The notes beneath the pieces are model-generated. The model saw only the letters and a program-made list of their open reading frames with translations, did no database searches and was not told the origin of the DNA. Made by a program: the position numbers and the translations under genes. A stretch of DNA of 64,000 nt from Tetradesmus obliquus (Eukaryota > Chlorophyta > Chlorophyceae > Sphaeropleales > Scenedesmaceae). Below are positions 1 to 11,070 of this stretch, piece after piece (position 1 is the first letter of the stretch; each line of letters starts with the position of its first letter). The stretch spans positions 4,746,501 through 4,810,500 of the forward strand of contig CP126192.1 of the NCBI GenBank assembly GCA_030272155.1. Reading direction: 5' to 3'.

Positions 1-482
1 GCGGCATGTATGCCAACCCAGGCAGGATGGAGATGGCACGTAAGCTGCTGCTGGCAGGCCTGGGCGCACAGCTCGGTTTCTTCGCAATCTTCACATGCAT
101 TGCAGTGCACATGCAGACGGACGAGAAGTTTGGGTACCGCGGAGACAAGCTGTTCCGCGGCGTGTTTGTGTGCCTGTATGCCACCATTGCGCTGCAGTTT
201 GTGCGCAACGTGTTCAGGGTGATTGAGTTCTACTATGGTTACAGTGGGGAGCTAGCCACACATGAGCTGTACCTGTACATATTTGACTTTGCACCTATCT
301 ACGCATGCTTCCTGTTCTTTGCGTTCATGCACTATGGCTTCTGGCTGGGCCCCAATGCTGCTGCCCGCCAGAGCAGGCTGTCTGCTGAGTCAGCGGCAAA
401 GCAGGTGGTGGACAAGCAGGGGCCAGTTGCTGCAGAGTTGCCAGTGCTGCATGTGCACGCCTGGCAGGAGGCACACCTCTAG
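1..482 (+). CDS. RTA1-like membrane protein, 3' terminal exon (5' part outside window)
   Basis: An open frame runs from the window edge to a TAG at 480-482. Its residues fit the C-terminal half of the RTA1-like family (lipid-translocating exporter-like, seven-helix membrane proteins best known in fungi). The read segment has a basic loop (GRMEMARKLLLAG), two hydrophobic helices (AQLGFFAIFTCIAV; LFRGVFVCLYATIALQF), and the family-typical stretch FVRNVFRVIEFYYGYSGEL followed by THELYLYIFDFAPIYACFLF. The ATG at 6 lies inside the conserved region, so it is probably not the true start and the exon begins upstream. The last 40 residues are hydrophilic and variable, as usual for a cytosolic tail. 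Fungal RTA1 proteins affect resistance to lipophilic compounds; the function in this organism is not shown by the sequence. The next gene is convergent. Confidence 0.72.
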   Translation, partial: GMYANPGRMEMARKLLLAGLGAQLGFFAIFTCIAVHMQTDEKFGYRGDKLFRGVFVCLYATIALQFVRNVFRVIEFYYGYSGELATHELYLYIFDFAPIYACFLFFAFMHYGFWLGPNAAARQSRLSAESAAKQVVDKQGPVAAELPVLHVHAWQEAHL

Positions 483-1428
483 GGTGGCTGTGCTTCAGGT
501 GCCATGCCTTTGCCTGTTTGAGTTGCAGCAGTGGCTCTTGTGCTGCTATGACGGTGGTTGTCTGTATGTGCACCTTGCATTGAGGTTGTTGCTGTTTGTT
601 TGCTTTGCTGCATGTGTCTAGACATCTTTGTGCATTTGAGTGAATGTATTTCTTCAATTACTGCGGCCTCGCCGGCCGGTGCCAGCCACCAGCTTGAATC
701 TGTTAGCAGACAGCCTGCGCATATGCATGCATGTGTTGCAGAACGAGCAACAATGGTTCAAGAGCGTTTGATGAGAGTTTGCATTTGTTGTGTTGATCAC
801 CCAGTCAAGCCGAGTTTCCATGCCTCAGCATACTTGGGGCCCTCACCGCTGTCATGTTATTTGTTACAGATGCTCAAGATCACAGCATGAAATCATGTAT
901 TGCTGTTCAAACGCTCAGGGCTGACCTGTCAGCTGAGTGCATTGTTGTTCATAGTTGAGGCCACACCTGGTGGCATGAGATGCTGCTGAAACCAAAGGTG
1001 GCTGCAGCACTGCCACCTCAGAGGTGCAGCTGATGTCACTGCATCATGTTGTGCATTCAAACGTAATGGGTAACAGGTGGCACTCAACTGTCCAGATGCT
1101 TACCTTTTTCAAGCAAGCAGCAGCAAGCATTGTCTGCGGCGGCAGTGTCGCCTGCCAGCACTTCACAGGCGTACGTGCTGTATTGTAAAATGTATGAAAC
1201 AGAGAGGGGAACACGTGCCAAGTGCTCATTGCCGCCACGCTTGCAGCATGCTTCCTGATGAGCAACGTGCACACAGATCGAAATCTATAATGAAAATCTG
1301 CAGCACAGCCATGACGGCACTGCTAGCGTCACCTTAGTCAATCGCCAAGCCTGCCACCCTACCATCCTGCATGACTACAGCACATGGCTAACAGCACTGA
1401 TGTACATAAAGTTGTCCATTCCCACACA
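483..1428. other. Convergent intergenic region between RTA1-like gene and AAA ATPase
   Basis: This holds the 3' flanks of two convergent genes. I see no believable coding exon. Short ORFs here are Cys-rich shadows without family resemblance. Confidence 0.6.
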
Positions 1429-4174
1429 CTAGCCCTGAGGGTGCTGCGCATCTACAGCTGCTGGGGCCACCTTTTTCAGCGCTGCTTGGAAGTCCGCCAG
1501 CACCAAACTGCGCAGCTGCAGCATCTTCTTGGCGGCAGGCAAGCCAACGCCTGCATCACCATCTGCTGCTGCTGGGCTATCATCTCCTGCAGGCTCCAGG
1601 CCACCTTGGTCTACAGCTGCTTCCTGATGAGTGTCATTCAATCTGCATCGCTTCCGTGCATGCGGGCCCTGCTGCTGCCGCTGCTCCCTGAACAGCTCAC
1701 GCACAGGTGCCATGACTGCCAGGCGGCAGACGGCTGCCAGGTCACTGCCACTGTAGCCGCTGGTCTGCTGCGCTAGCTGCTGCGCGTCTTGCTGACTCAG
1801 CTCTGCTGCCACTTCTGGTCTACTCAGCATCGCCTGGAAGAAGCATTGCCGCTCCAGCTCGCTGGGCAGGGGCACCTCTATGCGGCGGCTGAAGCGGCGC
1901 AGCAGCGCAGGGTCGCAGTCCTGCAAGCCGGCAACGTCGACACAGCAATAGCAGCACAGCAGCGTGGGCAGTGCGCATCAAGCCGATCGACGCTACACAC
2001 AACAGGCACAGATCGTTGCCTGTGCTGCCCCCATTTGTTGATGTAACCGGCACCAGCAAAGAGAGGAATATAGCAGCGTAATCCATAGCATCTTGCTTGC
2101 AGGAATGTAATGGACCTGCTCTGCTGCACAGCGGCTTCCAGCACACTACTCACCTGCATGCGGTTGGTGGCTGCAAATATGTACACGCCGTCCTGCTCCG
2201 CTACCTTGTTGAACTGAATGAGCAGCTCTGTCAGCAGCCTGCGGGCACCTGCATCAGAGTTGCTGTCCCTGGACTGTCCCAAGCTGTCAACCTCATCCTG
2301 CAAGAAGCAAAGCAGCAGCACACGCGTTACAACCCTGCACCAAGGCAGACACCAGCGCGATGGTCTGCCGTAGCCTGCTGCCATTCTGCAGCTTGCAGGC
2401 TGCAACGGGGGCATAGCCCACCAACAAGCTGTGCAGGCCTTGCTGTTCAAGTACAGCGCATTGCTCCTGCTACCCAGCAGCAAGGCAACCAGAGCCTTTT
2501 TGTGCGTTGCTGCTGCACATCTTGCTGTTGGCTAGCTCAGCCAGTGGCTCCTGCAAGGGCTATAGTATGTTGTACCACCAGGCCTGCACACCCACCAGGA
2601 ACAGTATGCTTGGCTGCATGGTGCGCGCCAGGTCAAACACCTGGCTGACTGCCTTCTCACTGTCTCCCGCCCACTTGGACAGGATCATGCTGGGGCTGAT
2701 GGAGAGCAGGCTGAACTCAGCCCCTGCGGCAACCTTCTCCACCAGCATGGTCTGCATGTACATGCAGGGAAGGCAGGCAGCAGAGCAGCTGATCTACCCT
2801 GGTGCAGGCGAGGCGCCGCTGCTTTGGTGCACACATGCAGAGGTGCTAGTGCAGAGGCTTGCAGGATTTGTTGGAGCATGCTGATGGTGCAGCTGTCTGG
2901 TGCAAGTTGCGGGGTTTCACCCACGGCCAACACTTGTGCTGCCATGCCACGCCTTCTATCAACATTAACTCCTGGTACCTTGCCAGTGCCTGGTGGGCCA
3001 TACAGCAGGAAGGTCTTCGCAGGCTGCCGGATGCCCTTGAACCTGCATCAGGCATCCATATAGGCCAGGTGAGCTGCGTGGGCTGCTTGCAGGACACGTC
3101 TAATCGCTGGCCTACAGGTCTGCAGCTAGCAAGGACGCAAACGTACTCATCATGTATGCGCTGCTGTGCAGTGTGCAAGCCTGTGTCACCAACCAGCTCA
3201 CAGATATGGGTGCTGCAGCGGCAGGAAGACTGCTTCTTCAATCTCCTCCTTCACGTCCCTGCAAGAAAGCAGCAAATCGTGTTATGTGCCAGCCAGATGC
3301 AGTGGTTGCGTAGGCACCTGCATCCATGCTTGAGTCCTGCAAGCGCAGATTTCTGCAAACCATGCTGTTGTGCATGTACACACTGCTCCCCCAACAGCAT
3401 ACAGCAAAGTGATGCACAGCACTTGAGCACTGCTGCTAGCTGCTCCTGCAAGCACTCACTCCAGTCCCACAACATCGTCCAGTGAGCCAGACACTGTGCG
3501 TTGACACAACCGCAGCAGCTCAATCGCGCACTGTGGGTCCTGCGACTCTTCCCCTGCTGTGTCAGGAGAGAAAGAGCGGCTCTGCATGCCTGCTGCCCCA
3601 TTTGCCACCATTGTTGCCTGCAGGTCGCGCTCCCTGCATGCGCTGCCATTGAAGCCAGTTGCAAAGGATGTGGACGCCCTTGAAGCCTCATCCAGCTGGT
3701 GTAAGTTTGCGCCGGCTGAACAGCGCTCCATCTGCACCCACTGTGCCTCCTCAGCTGCTGCAGTCCTGCTCCTCAGCACCTGAAGCCATGGTGCAGCATC
3801 ACCCCACCAGCTTCACATCAGTAGTGGCGGTTGCTGCACCAACATACAGTATTATTAACTGCTGCTGGCATGTGCTGGCAGGTGTGTGCTGTATGAGCTC
3901 CTTTGCAGGACTAAGTTCAGCACGCTGCGAAAATGCCAGAGGGCGTGCTGCTCACCGAGATGCGGCGCTCATACTGGCTGTGTAGACCACATAGAAGTTC
4001 AGCCAGAGCACTTTCTTTGTCTTTATCTATGTGCATGTCCAGCATGTAGGAAAGCTGACAAGCTGCCCTGTAGTACACATCAGCAGCAGCAGACCAATGT
4101 TGCTCATCCTCCAGCTCCTGGGCCTGTGCTGCTTCACGCAGCACAGCTGGCAGCTCATTAGCAACAGAGCCCAT
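1429..4174 (-). CDS. MIT-domain AAA ATPase (meiotic-clade, katanin/spastin/VPS4-like)
   Basis: Seven exons splice in phase: 4174-3956, 3779-3460, 3258-3202, 3042-2979, 2751-2596, 2297-2154 and 1920-1429, giving 483 aa. Residues about 8-65 form an MIT-like helical hairpin (LREAAQAQELEDEQHWSAAA onward), which in this clade binds ESCRT-III tails or microtubule partners. The AAA core begins with DDVVGLEDVKEEIEEAVFLP. Walker A is GPPGTGK, split from the rest by an intron right after the Lys. The pore-loop region reads ILSKWAGDSEKAV. Walker B ILFLDEVDS is assembled across an intron. Sensor 1 is FAATNR, and an arginine-finger region is ALLRRFSRRIEVPLP. A long charged insert (about residues 425-460) precedes the C-terminal helix. 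All key ATPase residues are present, so it should be active. Known relatives sever microtubules or disassemble ESCRT-III; I cannot tell which applies here. Confidence 0.88.
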
Positions 4175-7040
4175 CGCAATAGATATCAACGTTACTTTAC
4201 GACATCATCCAACGAGGAAGTATAACGACGCGCAAAACGCGGTATGCAGGCCCTGGCCAGTGGCAGTGCATCGCAGCTGCAGGCCCCAGCTGTCCGGTAA
4301 TGGGAGAACAAAACTAAGATGCTGCTAGACGGAGGTGGTTGAGCCATGCTTAAAGCCTTTGCATGGCGGAACTGTTCGGCATGATTGCCATGAAACCCTA
4401 GCCCAAGTAACAGAGTAACACAGTTTGAATTTACAGCCGCACGAACTCATGACTTTCAGCGTGTGTAGGCAGCCTAAACGTCAACGAGGTTCAGACATGG
4501 TCTGCAGCAGCTGTATTGTTCGCAGCACATGGCATGACGCACTAGGCTTTCTGCCATTTACCCAGTGTTAAGCAGCTGCGCGCAGCTCACTGCATTGCAT
4601 CGTATTCTGTCACAGGCCACGCAAATGGCAAGATACAGGACCTGTGAGTAACCAGCAGTGGGCTTGAAGGCCTCATTAGGGCAGGCCCGCCTACGTACCA
4701 TGCAGCCAACCGCTGCTGGCCAAGTGACAGGGTGTTTGCCAGCCTCTTGAGAGATGTGCATGGATCAAAGCCCCACGTACTTCTGCCAGCACCACTCACA
4801 CTGGTGCTGTGCACAGACACAACAGCGCCACACATAAGACGCCTGCACGGTAGCCAGGTGCCCACAGCATCATATCGCACAACAAGCCCAGATACCTCCA
4901 TATACGACCTTCAATTTTTGTAGTATGTATGCACAGCACAACAACGTGCCGCGTACCAAGGATGACACAAAAGGATGCGCAAACCACACATCAGCCTTTG
5001 CAACACTCAACAAATGTAAGCTGCAGGGAAAACAAGCGCAGCATACATCAACAGCTGGACACCTATGTGTGCAGCAGGCTGCACAACAGCCATGTTGAGC
5101 AGCAGCCACTGCTGCCATACCAGTCAGGCCACTGAACCATGCTGCTGTCACCACAGCTGTCAAAGCACAGGCGGTTCACATGTGCTGTAGGCTGCCATGC
5201 ATGCTTTGGTTTGCAGCAGGCTGCAACGGCAGGCAGGCTCAGCAGGTAAGCATGAATCAATGCAGACTGGCAAGGCATGCCACTGGCACCCTGATCTGGA
5301 ATGCAGCACACAACGGAGCCTGACAATTAAGCAACCGATACAGTACCATGTTTTTGTTGCAACGGCTTGATAGCTGCTGCATACCATGTGGGATGCATTT
5401 GCTTATAACCAACGTACTTCGTGCTCTGGTGCGAGCAGACAAACACACACGGTAGAGAACCTGCCAGCTGGAAAGCCGACAACCACTGGCATACAACTTG
5501 CAGGCACAAGCATGCTGCCATGCACAGCGTAAATTTAGTTTTTGTGGCAACAGCACGCACGGGCTGCTGGTGTCAGCTGCGCGGCGCTTGCCCTTTTGAC
5601 AATGATGTGAATCGAGTGAGGCTGGTCTGCTGCTGCAGCCATGTCCACAATGGCTATTCAAACCACGAAAAGACCGCAGCACATCAGGCAATGAGCCTGC
5701 ACACATATGCAGTGATGCAATGCCATCTTTTTGTGTGTCAGAGGCTGGTAACTGAATGGCAGCCGCTGCACTTCAAAGGTGTGTGGTGTGGGTGCAGCTG
5801 TTCAGCTACTGCTCACCATGCAAACGATGCTTACGTGCGACTAGCCACAAGTGTGCTCAGGCAGAAGCAGAGAAACAGATAAGTAGAAACACTAGACAGC
5901 TGGGTCATAAAACAAGGCTGGCGCTCAACTCACAGGTACAAACACGCTGCAATCAGAGAAACGAAATGTTTTTTGTTGCAGGAGCATGCACAATCGCCTG
6001 ATGGCATATGTGCACATCTTGCCTTTGAAGGATGATGTAAGGAGCGATGCTGGTATGCTGCTGCCAACCTCGCCAAACAAGGCCACTCGAACCAACCAGG
6101 GCGCAGACAGAAGAAAAGCCTGGCACAAGGATGCAACCACGCAGTATCATGTTTTTGTTGCAGCGCTCTCCAAGCATGCTGCCAGCTGCTGCAAATAATG
6201 ATATTATGTGGGGAGTGTGCTGCGTTCGGAAGCAGCACACAATGCAGATGACCCTGCAGGCCACAGCCGGTTCCACCTGTGCTCTGGCTGGAGCGCAAGC
6301 CAGCATACACACATGCACATGCACGCAGGGAATGTCACGTGTGCACTGGAACACAGGTGGAAGATGCTACAAGGCCCATCAATGCTGCAGTGCGGAGAAA
6401 CTGTTGTGTTTTTTGTGGCAGGACCTGGCACGAAGCACTGATGGCATCTGCGCAGCCCTGCCTTATATCACAGTAAATGGTATGCTGCAGCCTGTGACCC
6501 AGCAAAGGCTGTGACAGTGTACTCTACTTGCTTAGTGCAGCAAGAGCAGCTGGTGCACACACTCTGGAAGCCCACACACACACATAAATCACACCTTGTT
6601 TGGTACTGGTGTGCTGCGTCTCATCAACCATTTGCATACATTCATACCCCTCAAGACAGATTGTTTTTGTTGTTTGGTTGTTGTACAGCTCCACGTGCAC
6701 ACAGGGCATGCGCCACCAACCAACCAGCTGCAACAGCACAACCTGGCAGCCGCTGGTCTGCTCAACCATAGCTCATGCATTTATACAGTGCCAAAACAAT
6801 TGCTGCAGCAGGCACCAACTTCAAGCTGTGGGGCCGCCACCTTCAACTCACACGCCACCACTAGACCATTCCAACTCAATCGTAGCCACCACCACGTAGC
6901 CACCACCACGCAACCACCCCAGTCCATCATCACAGCTGCATCGCCTTGCCAGCCAACCAGCAGACCAACAAGAAACTCAACCCAGCCAATGCAGCTGCAT
7001 CTGCAGCCGACGCACAACAACCACATCCACAAAACAGCGC
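4175..7040. other. Gene-poor interval with diverged tandem repeat
   Basis: I find no exon chain on either strand. ORFs here are short and low in conserved motifs. From about 5340 to 6680 a T-rich core, close to ATGTTTTTGTTGCA, recurs roughly every 182-258 bp (see the repeat entry). The stretch 6880-7040 is rich in CCACCA and CAA triplets. Confidence 0.6.
5300..6690. repeat. Diverged tandem repeat, about 180-260 bp period
   Basis: A core like ATGTTTTTGTTGCA occurs near 5348, 5537, 5726, 5966, 6148, 6406 and 6661, so the spacings are 189, 189, 240, 182, 258 and 255 bp. Weaker shared blocks lie between cores, for example TGCTCTGG...GAGC followed by CACACA-rich sequence after the 5348 and 6148 cores, and CATGCTGCCA near two cores. 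The units are much diverged. The origin is unknown; it could be an old satellite or a decayed transposon array. Confidence 0.5.
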
Positions 7041-9994
7041 TCAGAAGCCCACAGCGCCCCGTGCACCACAGCGCGCGTCACGTGCACTGTTGGCTGCAGC
7101 CTTGGCGTGTGCGCCTGCTGCAGCCTCCGCTGTGCCTGCAGCATCAGCAGCTGCCTCAGCTGCACAGCACGCCACCAAAGACTTCCGCGCGTACCCCTTG
7201 GCAGCTGCTGCACTGTCATGCACATCCGCCTGCGTCACCTGCACAGCAGCTGCTGCCTGTGCTGTAGCAGCTGTCAGTGCCTGAGCCTCCGCCACTGCTG
7301 TGGCTGCTGCTGCACTGCTTTGCTCTGCCCTCCAAGCAGCAGCTTCTGTTGCAGCCAGCTGCTGCTTCAGACGCTGTCCAAAGTTGTTGAGCAGCGCTGC
7401 AAGGTCCTGCTCCGGCTCCTCCCTCCTTGCCTTCTTGCGTACGCTGCCGCTGTCGTTGTTATTGCAGTCCTGCAGGCCTGCGCTGCCGCTGCTGCGCTTG
7501 CTGCCAATGCCGCTTGGCTGGCCACGCAAACCAGCCTGCCCCGCAGTGCGTCCAGCAGTGCCAGCAATGCCACCCAGCCTGGCTGCTGCTGCTGCTGCTG
7601 CTGCTGCCATGCCTGCAGCGGGAACTCCCGCAGCAGCAGCAGCAGCAGCAGCAGCGGTGCTTGCACCTGCCGCAGCATTAACTGATGCGCGACCAACTGC
7701 AGCAGCAGGCTTGCTTGCTGCTGCTGCTGCTGCTGCTGCCTTGTTGCAGTTAGCTTTGCTGGCACTTGCCGTGCTGGCGCCTGGCTTCCAGCCTGTTGGC
7801 TTCACAGCAGCTGGGCCTGCGGCTAGGGCGGCTGCTGACCTCGCTGCTTTCTGTGCAGCTGCCGGCTTGAGTGCTGCCGCCTTGCTGGCGCCCAGCAAGA
7901 TGCCGGCAGCTGCCTTAGCTGTAGGTGCAGCTGCCTGCTCAGCAGCTGGGCGAGGGGCGCTGGGCTGGCTGGCTGCTGGCTCCTCAAAGGGCTTGGGGTC
8001 TGGGATGCCGAACAGCTTGTACCACACGCTGACCGCCCAGTCTGCAGGAAGGAAAGAGGGCAGAGCAGCAGCAACAGCAGCGGCAGCGGCAGACGATCGT
8101 GAGTTGGCCCTGGCGGTTGGGTAACATAAGAGAGAGATGGCACAACACTATCATACCACAAGCACTTATAAACATGCAGGCCCTGCATGCAGCGCCAGGG
8201 CCATGTGTGGTGTGCCACTGCTGCCAGACGAGAAGGCAGCACTGTTCTAGCCAGGCATACAAGCTCACACTGGGCACACTGCCGCCAGGCATGGAAGCAT
8301 CGTCGGTAAATTGTTGACAGCCGCTTTGCATTTGGCAGGGTGCAGGATACCAATACATGCAAAACATGCCGCTGCCAGTGTGGCAGCTATGCAGTTTGCT
8401 GTGCGCTGTCCTTGTGGGTAGAATGACTAGAGACAATCTGCTGCATGCCTCACCTGACTGCTGCTCGCTGCTGAGCCTGGACCAGCTCCCTGGCAGCTCC
8501 AGCTTGAACATCGTGTTGTAGTAGCAGGCCTTCACGCTGCCATCGTCATCAATGAAGTCACTCGCAATCCTTGCGCCGGCTGGGAATGTCGCGGGGATCC
8601 GCAGCCGTAGAGAAGGTTGGCAATTGGTGTGGCACATGCGCAGCAGGAAACAGCAGACAGAGGGAGCAGTGGGTGATTGTAGACAAAGGTGATACATGTG
8701 TAAGCAAGCAAGCAGGCTGTATGCTGAGTACCCACAGACCAGGGCTAAGCATGCTTGATGCACAGCAGCAACTTTGCGACTCAAGCTGCATTATGGGCCG
8801 AACATGTAGCTGTTTTGACAGGTCTGCCTAATGACATGCAAGTTTGCTGCTCCATGAAGGAATCGACGCTGGAGCAACACATACTAGCACCATCGACAGG
8901 CCACGGTACGCTCACTCTCCCACTGCCTCTGCCCTGCTACACGCATAACCTGCTGAAACCTCAGCCAGCGACAGCTAAAAGACACATAAAGAGCTAGGCA
9001 TAGTAGATTTGCTTGTGGACAGCAGATGTCTAAGCATGATGCTCATGAATGTGCTCATTGCTGCTTGCCTGGAACGAGCTGCTGTCTTCCCTTCAAATAA
9101 AGTAGCAGCTGACAATGTTTGCTGGCGTTGGAAATGATAATGCAAACAGCGATGCCAGGGTGGATGGTCAGCTGCTGGAGTCACACGGGGCTTGCAGCAC
9201 ACTCAGCCAAACACTGCTGCTACAGCAGCAGCTGCCAGTCACTGGCGTCACCGAGTGACGCTGTTCCTGGTGACACAGGCCGCTGCTAGCAGTTGCTCCA
9301 CCGGCTGGCTCCAGCAGGTTGGCGTCCCCCCCTGCTTTTCCAACAGATACACTCTTTACAACAAGAAACAGCAGCAACCCTTGCCGAGGCATGGCGGACT
9401 GCACTGCAACAAGAAACAGCAGCAACCCTTGCCGAGGCATGGCGGACTGCACTGCAACAAGAAACAGCAGCAACCCTTGCCGAGGCATGGCGGACTGCAC
9501 TGCAGGTGGCAGTAGACTAGCCAGAACTTCACCCGGCCAGACAGCACAGTCTGCTGCTGCGGTTGATTACGACCCGGCAGCAGAGGCAGACAGTATTCAA
9601 AGCCCAATAGTTTACTACCAGTACCAGTAGTGGGGACAAACCAGCAGCACCGCTGGGAGTGTTAGCGGTGTCAGACACAGCACATACCTGAAGCTGCGAT
9701 GTCAGACGCAGCACGTCTGTCTCCATGTCGGACATTGGGCAGCAGAACAGGTCTGCTGGCATCAGGCCGCTTGTTCTTGTTGGGAGCTGCAGTTTTGTAG
9801 TTCATGAAAGCGATGTGGGACTTGCGGTGCTCGCTGCGTTGAAACAGGCGTGGTGCTGTAGCTGCAAGGGCCCCCATGGCCGCGTTGCGGGAGGCTGTCC
9901 TGTCATGTGTCATATGAGGCGAGAACTGCACAGTCTGTGCCGCGGCAAGCTGTGGCACGGCCTGCAGCTCGAGACCAAAGGAGCTGAAGCCCAA
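7041..9994 (-). CDS. Alanine-rich hypothetical nuclear-type protein (5' end unresolved)
   Basis: Three exons fit in phase on the minus strand: about 9994-9688 (start uncertain), 8579-8454 and 8041-7041 (stop at 7041-7043). The joined middle reads ...SDIAASAGARIASDFIDDDG...LELPGSWSRLSSEQQS then DWAVSVWYKLFGIPDPKPFEE. After that comes a long Ala-rich region with runs of up to nine Ala coded by GCA/GCT repeats, then a basic NLS-like patch (VRKKARREEPE) and a predicted helix or coiled coil (DLAALLNNFGQRLKQQLAATE). I do not recognise the family. The folded part seems to be the roughly 60 residues around DFIDDDG to PKPFEE. A possible first exon with ATG near 10206 (MFLQETCTVRVGS...) ends in a GTGAGC donor, but its join to the next exon is not convincing. 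A 48-bp triplicate lies in the first intron. Confidence 0.5.
9359..9502. repeat. 48-bp unit repeated three times without visible divergence
   Basis: Three consecutive copies of a 48-bp unit (starting CAACAAGAAACAGCAGCAAC, ending GGACTGCACTG) show no differences by eye. It lies in an intron of the Ala-rich gene. 48 is a multiple of 3 and the repeat is open on both strands, but no exon boundary supports translation. Confidence 0.9.
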
Positions 9995-10319
9995 GAACCA
10001 CAGAGTGGCCAGCAGGCCAGCAGGCGCACTTGCGCCTCAGCGGACTGCGCGCAAAGGCCCCACACGCCGTTCAACAGCGGCCCCTGCACGTAGAGGTGGT
10101 GCTGGAGGCTGCAGAGCGGCGCCTGCTCACGTGTTGAGTGCGCGAAGGCCCACGCGAGAAACCTCCGCCAGGGAACCTACACGGACCGTGCAGGTTTCCT
10201 GGAGGAACATAAACAACGTACTTATGATGAACCTGAAAAGCGTAGTCGAGGTGCCCGGCACCGGCAATCTGGCTCAGCGTTGCGAAATCAACCGTTATAT
10301 ATTGCCCATGCATGGGTGA

Positions 10320-11070
10320 CTGGGTAGTGACTGTGTTACCCCAACGTGTGGCTGACGTGGGGCCACGTGTGCACGTGTGGTCAACAAGTTCTACAACACC
10401 AGATCTCTAACAACGTGTGGACCCAAACTGATGTGCGAAGTCTGGAGTGTTTTGCATAGACGCAGATTGGTCTAGACGCGATTGCTGAAGGCCTGGGGCC
10501 CCTCACACCCAAGCAGGCAACTGAAGCTGGCTTGCAGCTGCAAGCGCTGCGAGACCAAAGCTCAACTCACAGTAGCAGAAGGTGAATGTGTTACATAGAG
10601 GGCAAGCTGTCACCCAAGAGGAGTCACTCACGCTACTATCAGTTCACATGATCATGAGAACAACAGCACTCCGCAAAAATTCTTCCCCAGTAACCTCCAG
10701 AGGCACCTTGCAGCTGCGTAGAGGCACATGGCAACTCAACATGCTTATGCCCCACTGGGAAACGGCACACAACAAACACGGTGCTGATAAGTTCCTGTGT
10801 TGGGATATGCAATTGAATGCTCGCACCATGCACAGCTAGCAGGGTCATGGTGGCCAGCTACAGGACAAAACAGCAAGTTGAACCCCACCCCCAGTCCACC
10901 CCAAAGTCATGCTTCAGGCGCCTCGGTACAATTGTATCTCCAGGCAGGCGGCCTGCAGCCAGCTGTGCCATGTTGAGCACACGCATTCGTCCTTTTACAT
11001 GCTGCCTGTTCCCCAGATCATCCCCAGATCATCCCCAGAATGATTCGGCTGGCATTCGCAGCTGACTGCA
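10320..11070. other. Intergenic, 5' side of Ala-rich gene and 3' side of deaminase
   Basis: No gene seen. A TTACA (TGTAA on the minus strand, the usual chlorophyte poly(A) signal) lies near 10996, about 75 nt beyond the deaminase stop. CCCAGATCAT is directly repeated near 11020. Confidence 0.45.

Noticed and set aside
2859-3485. 208-codon plus-strand ORF across the AAA ATPase
   Set aside because: Antisense to verified AAA exons and introns; Cys/His/Gln-rich shadow.
7300-8124. 274-codon plus-strand ORF, Ala/Leu/Cys-rich
   Set aside because: Antisense shadow of the Ala-rich minus-strand exon; it exists because GCA/GCT/GCC repeats lack stops in several frames.
10005-10319. 104-codon plus-strand ORF (MASRPAGALAPQRTARKGP...)
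   Set aside because: Overlaps the likely 5' region of the Ala-rich gene; basic and GC-rich but with no recognised motif and no splice partner. Kept as a weak possibility only.
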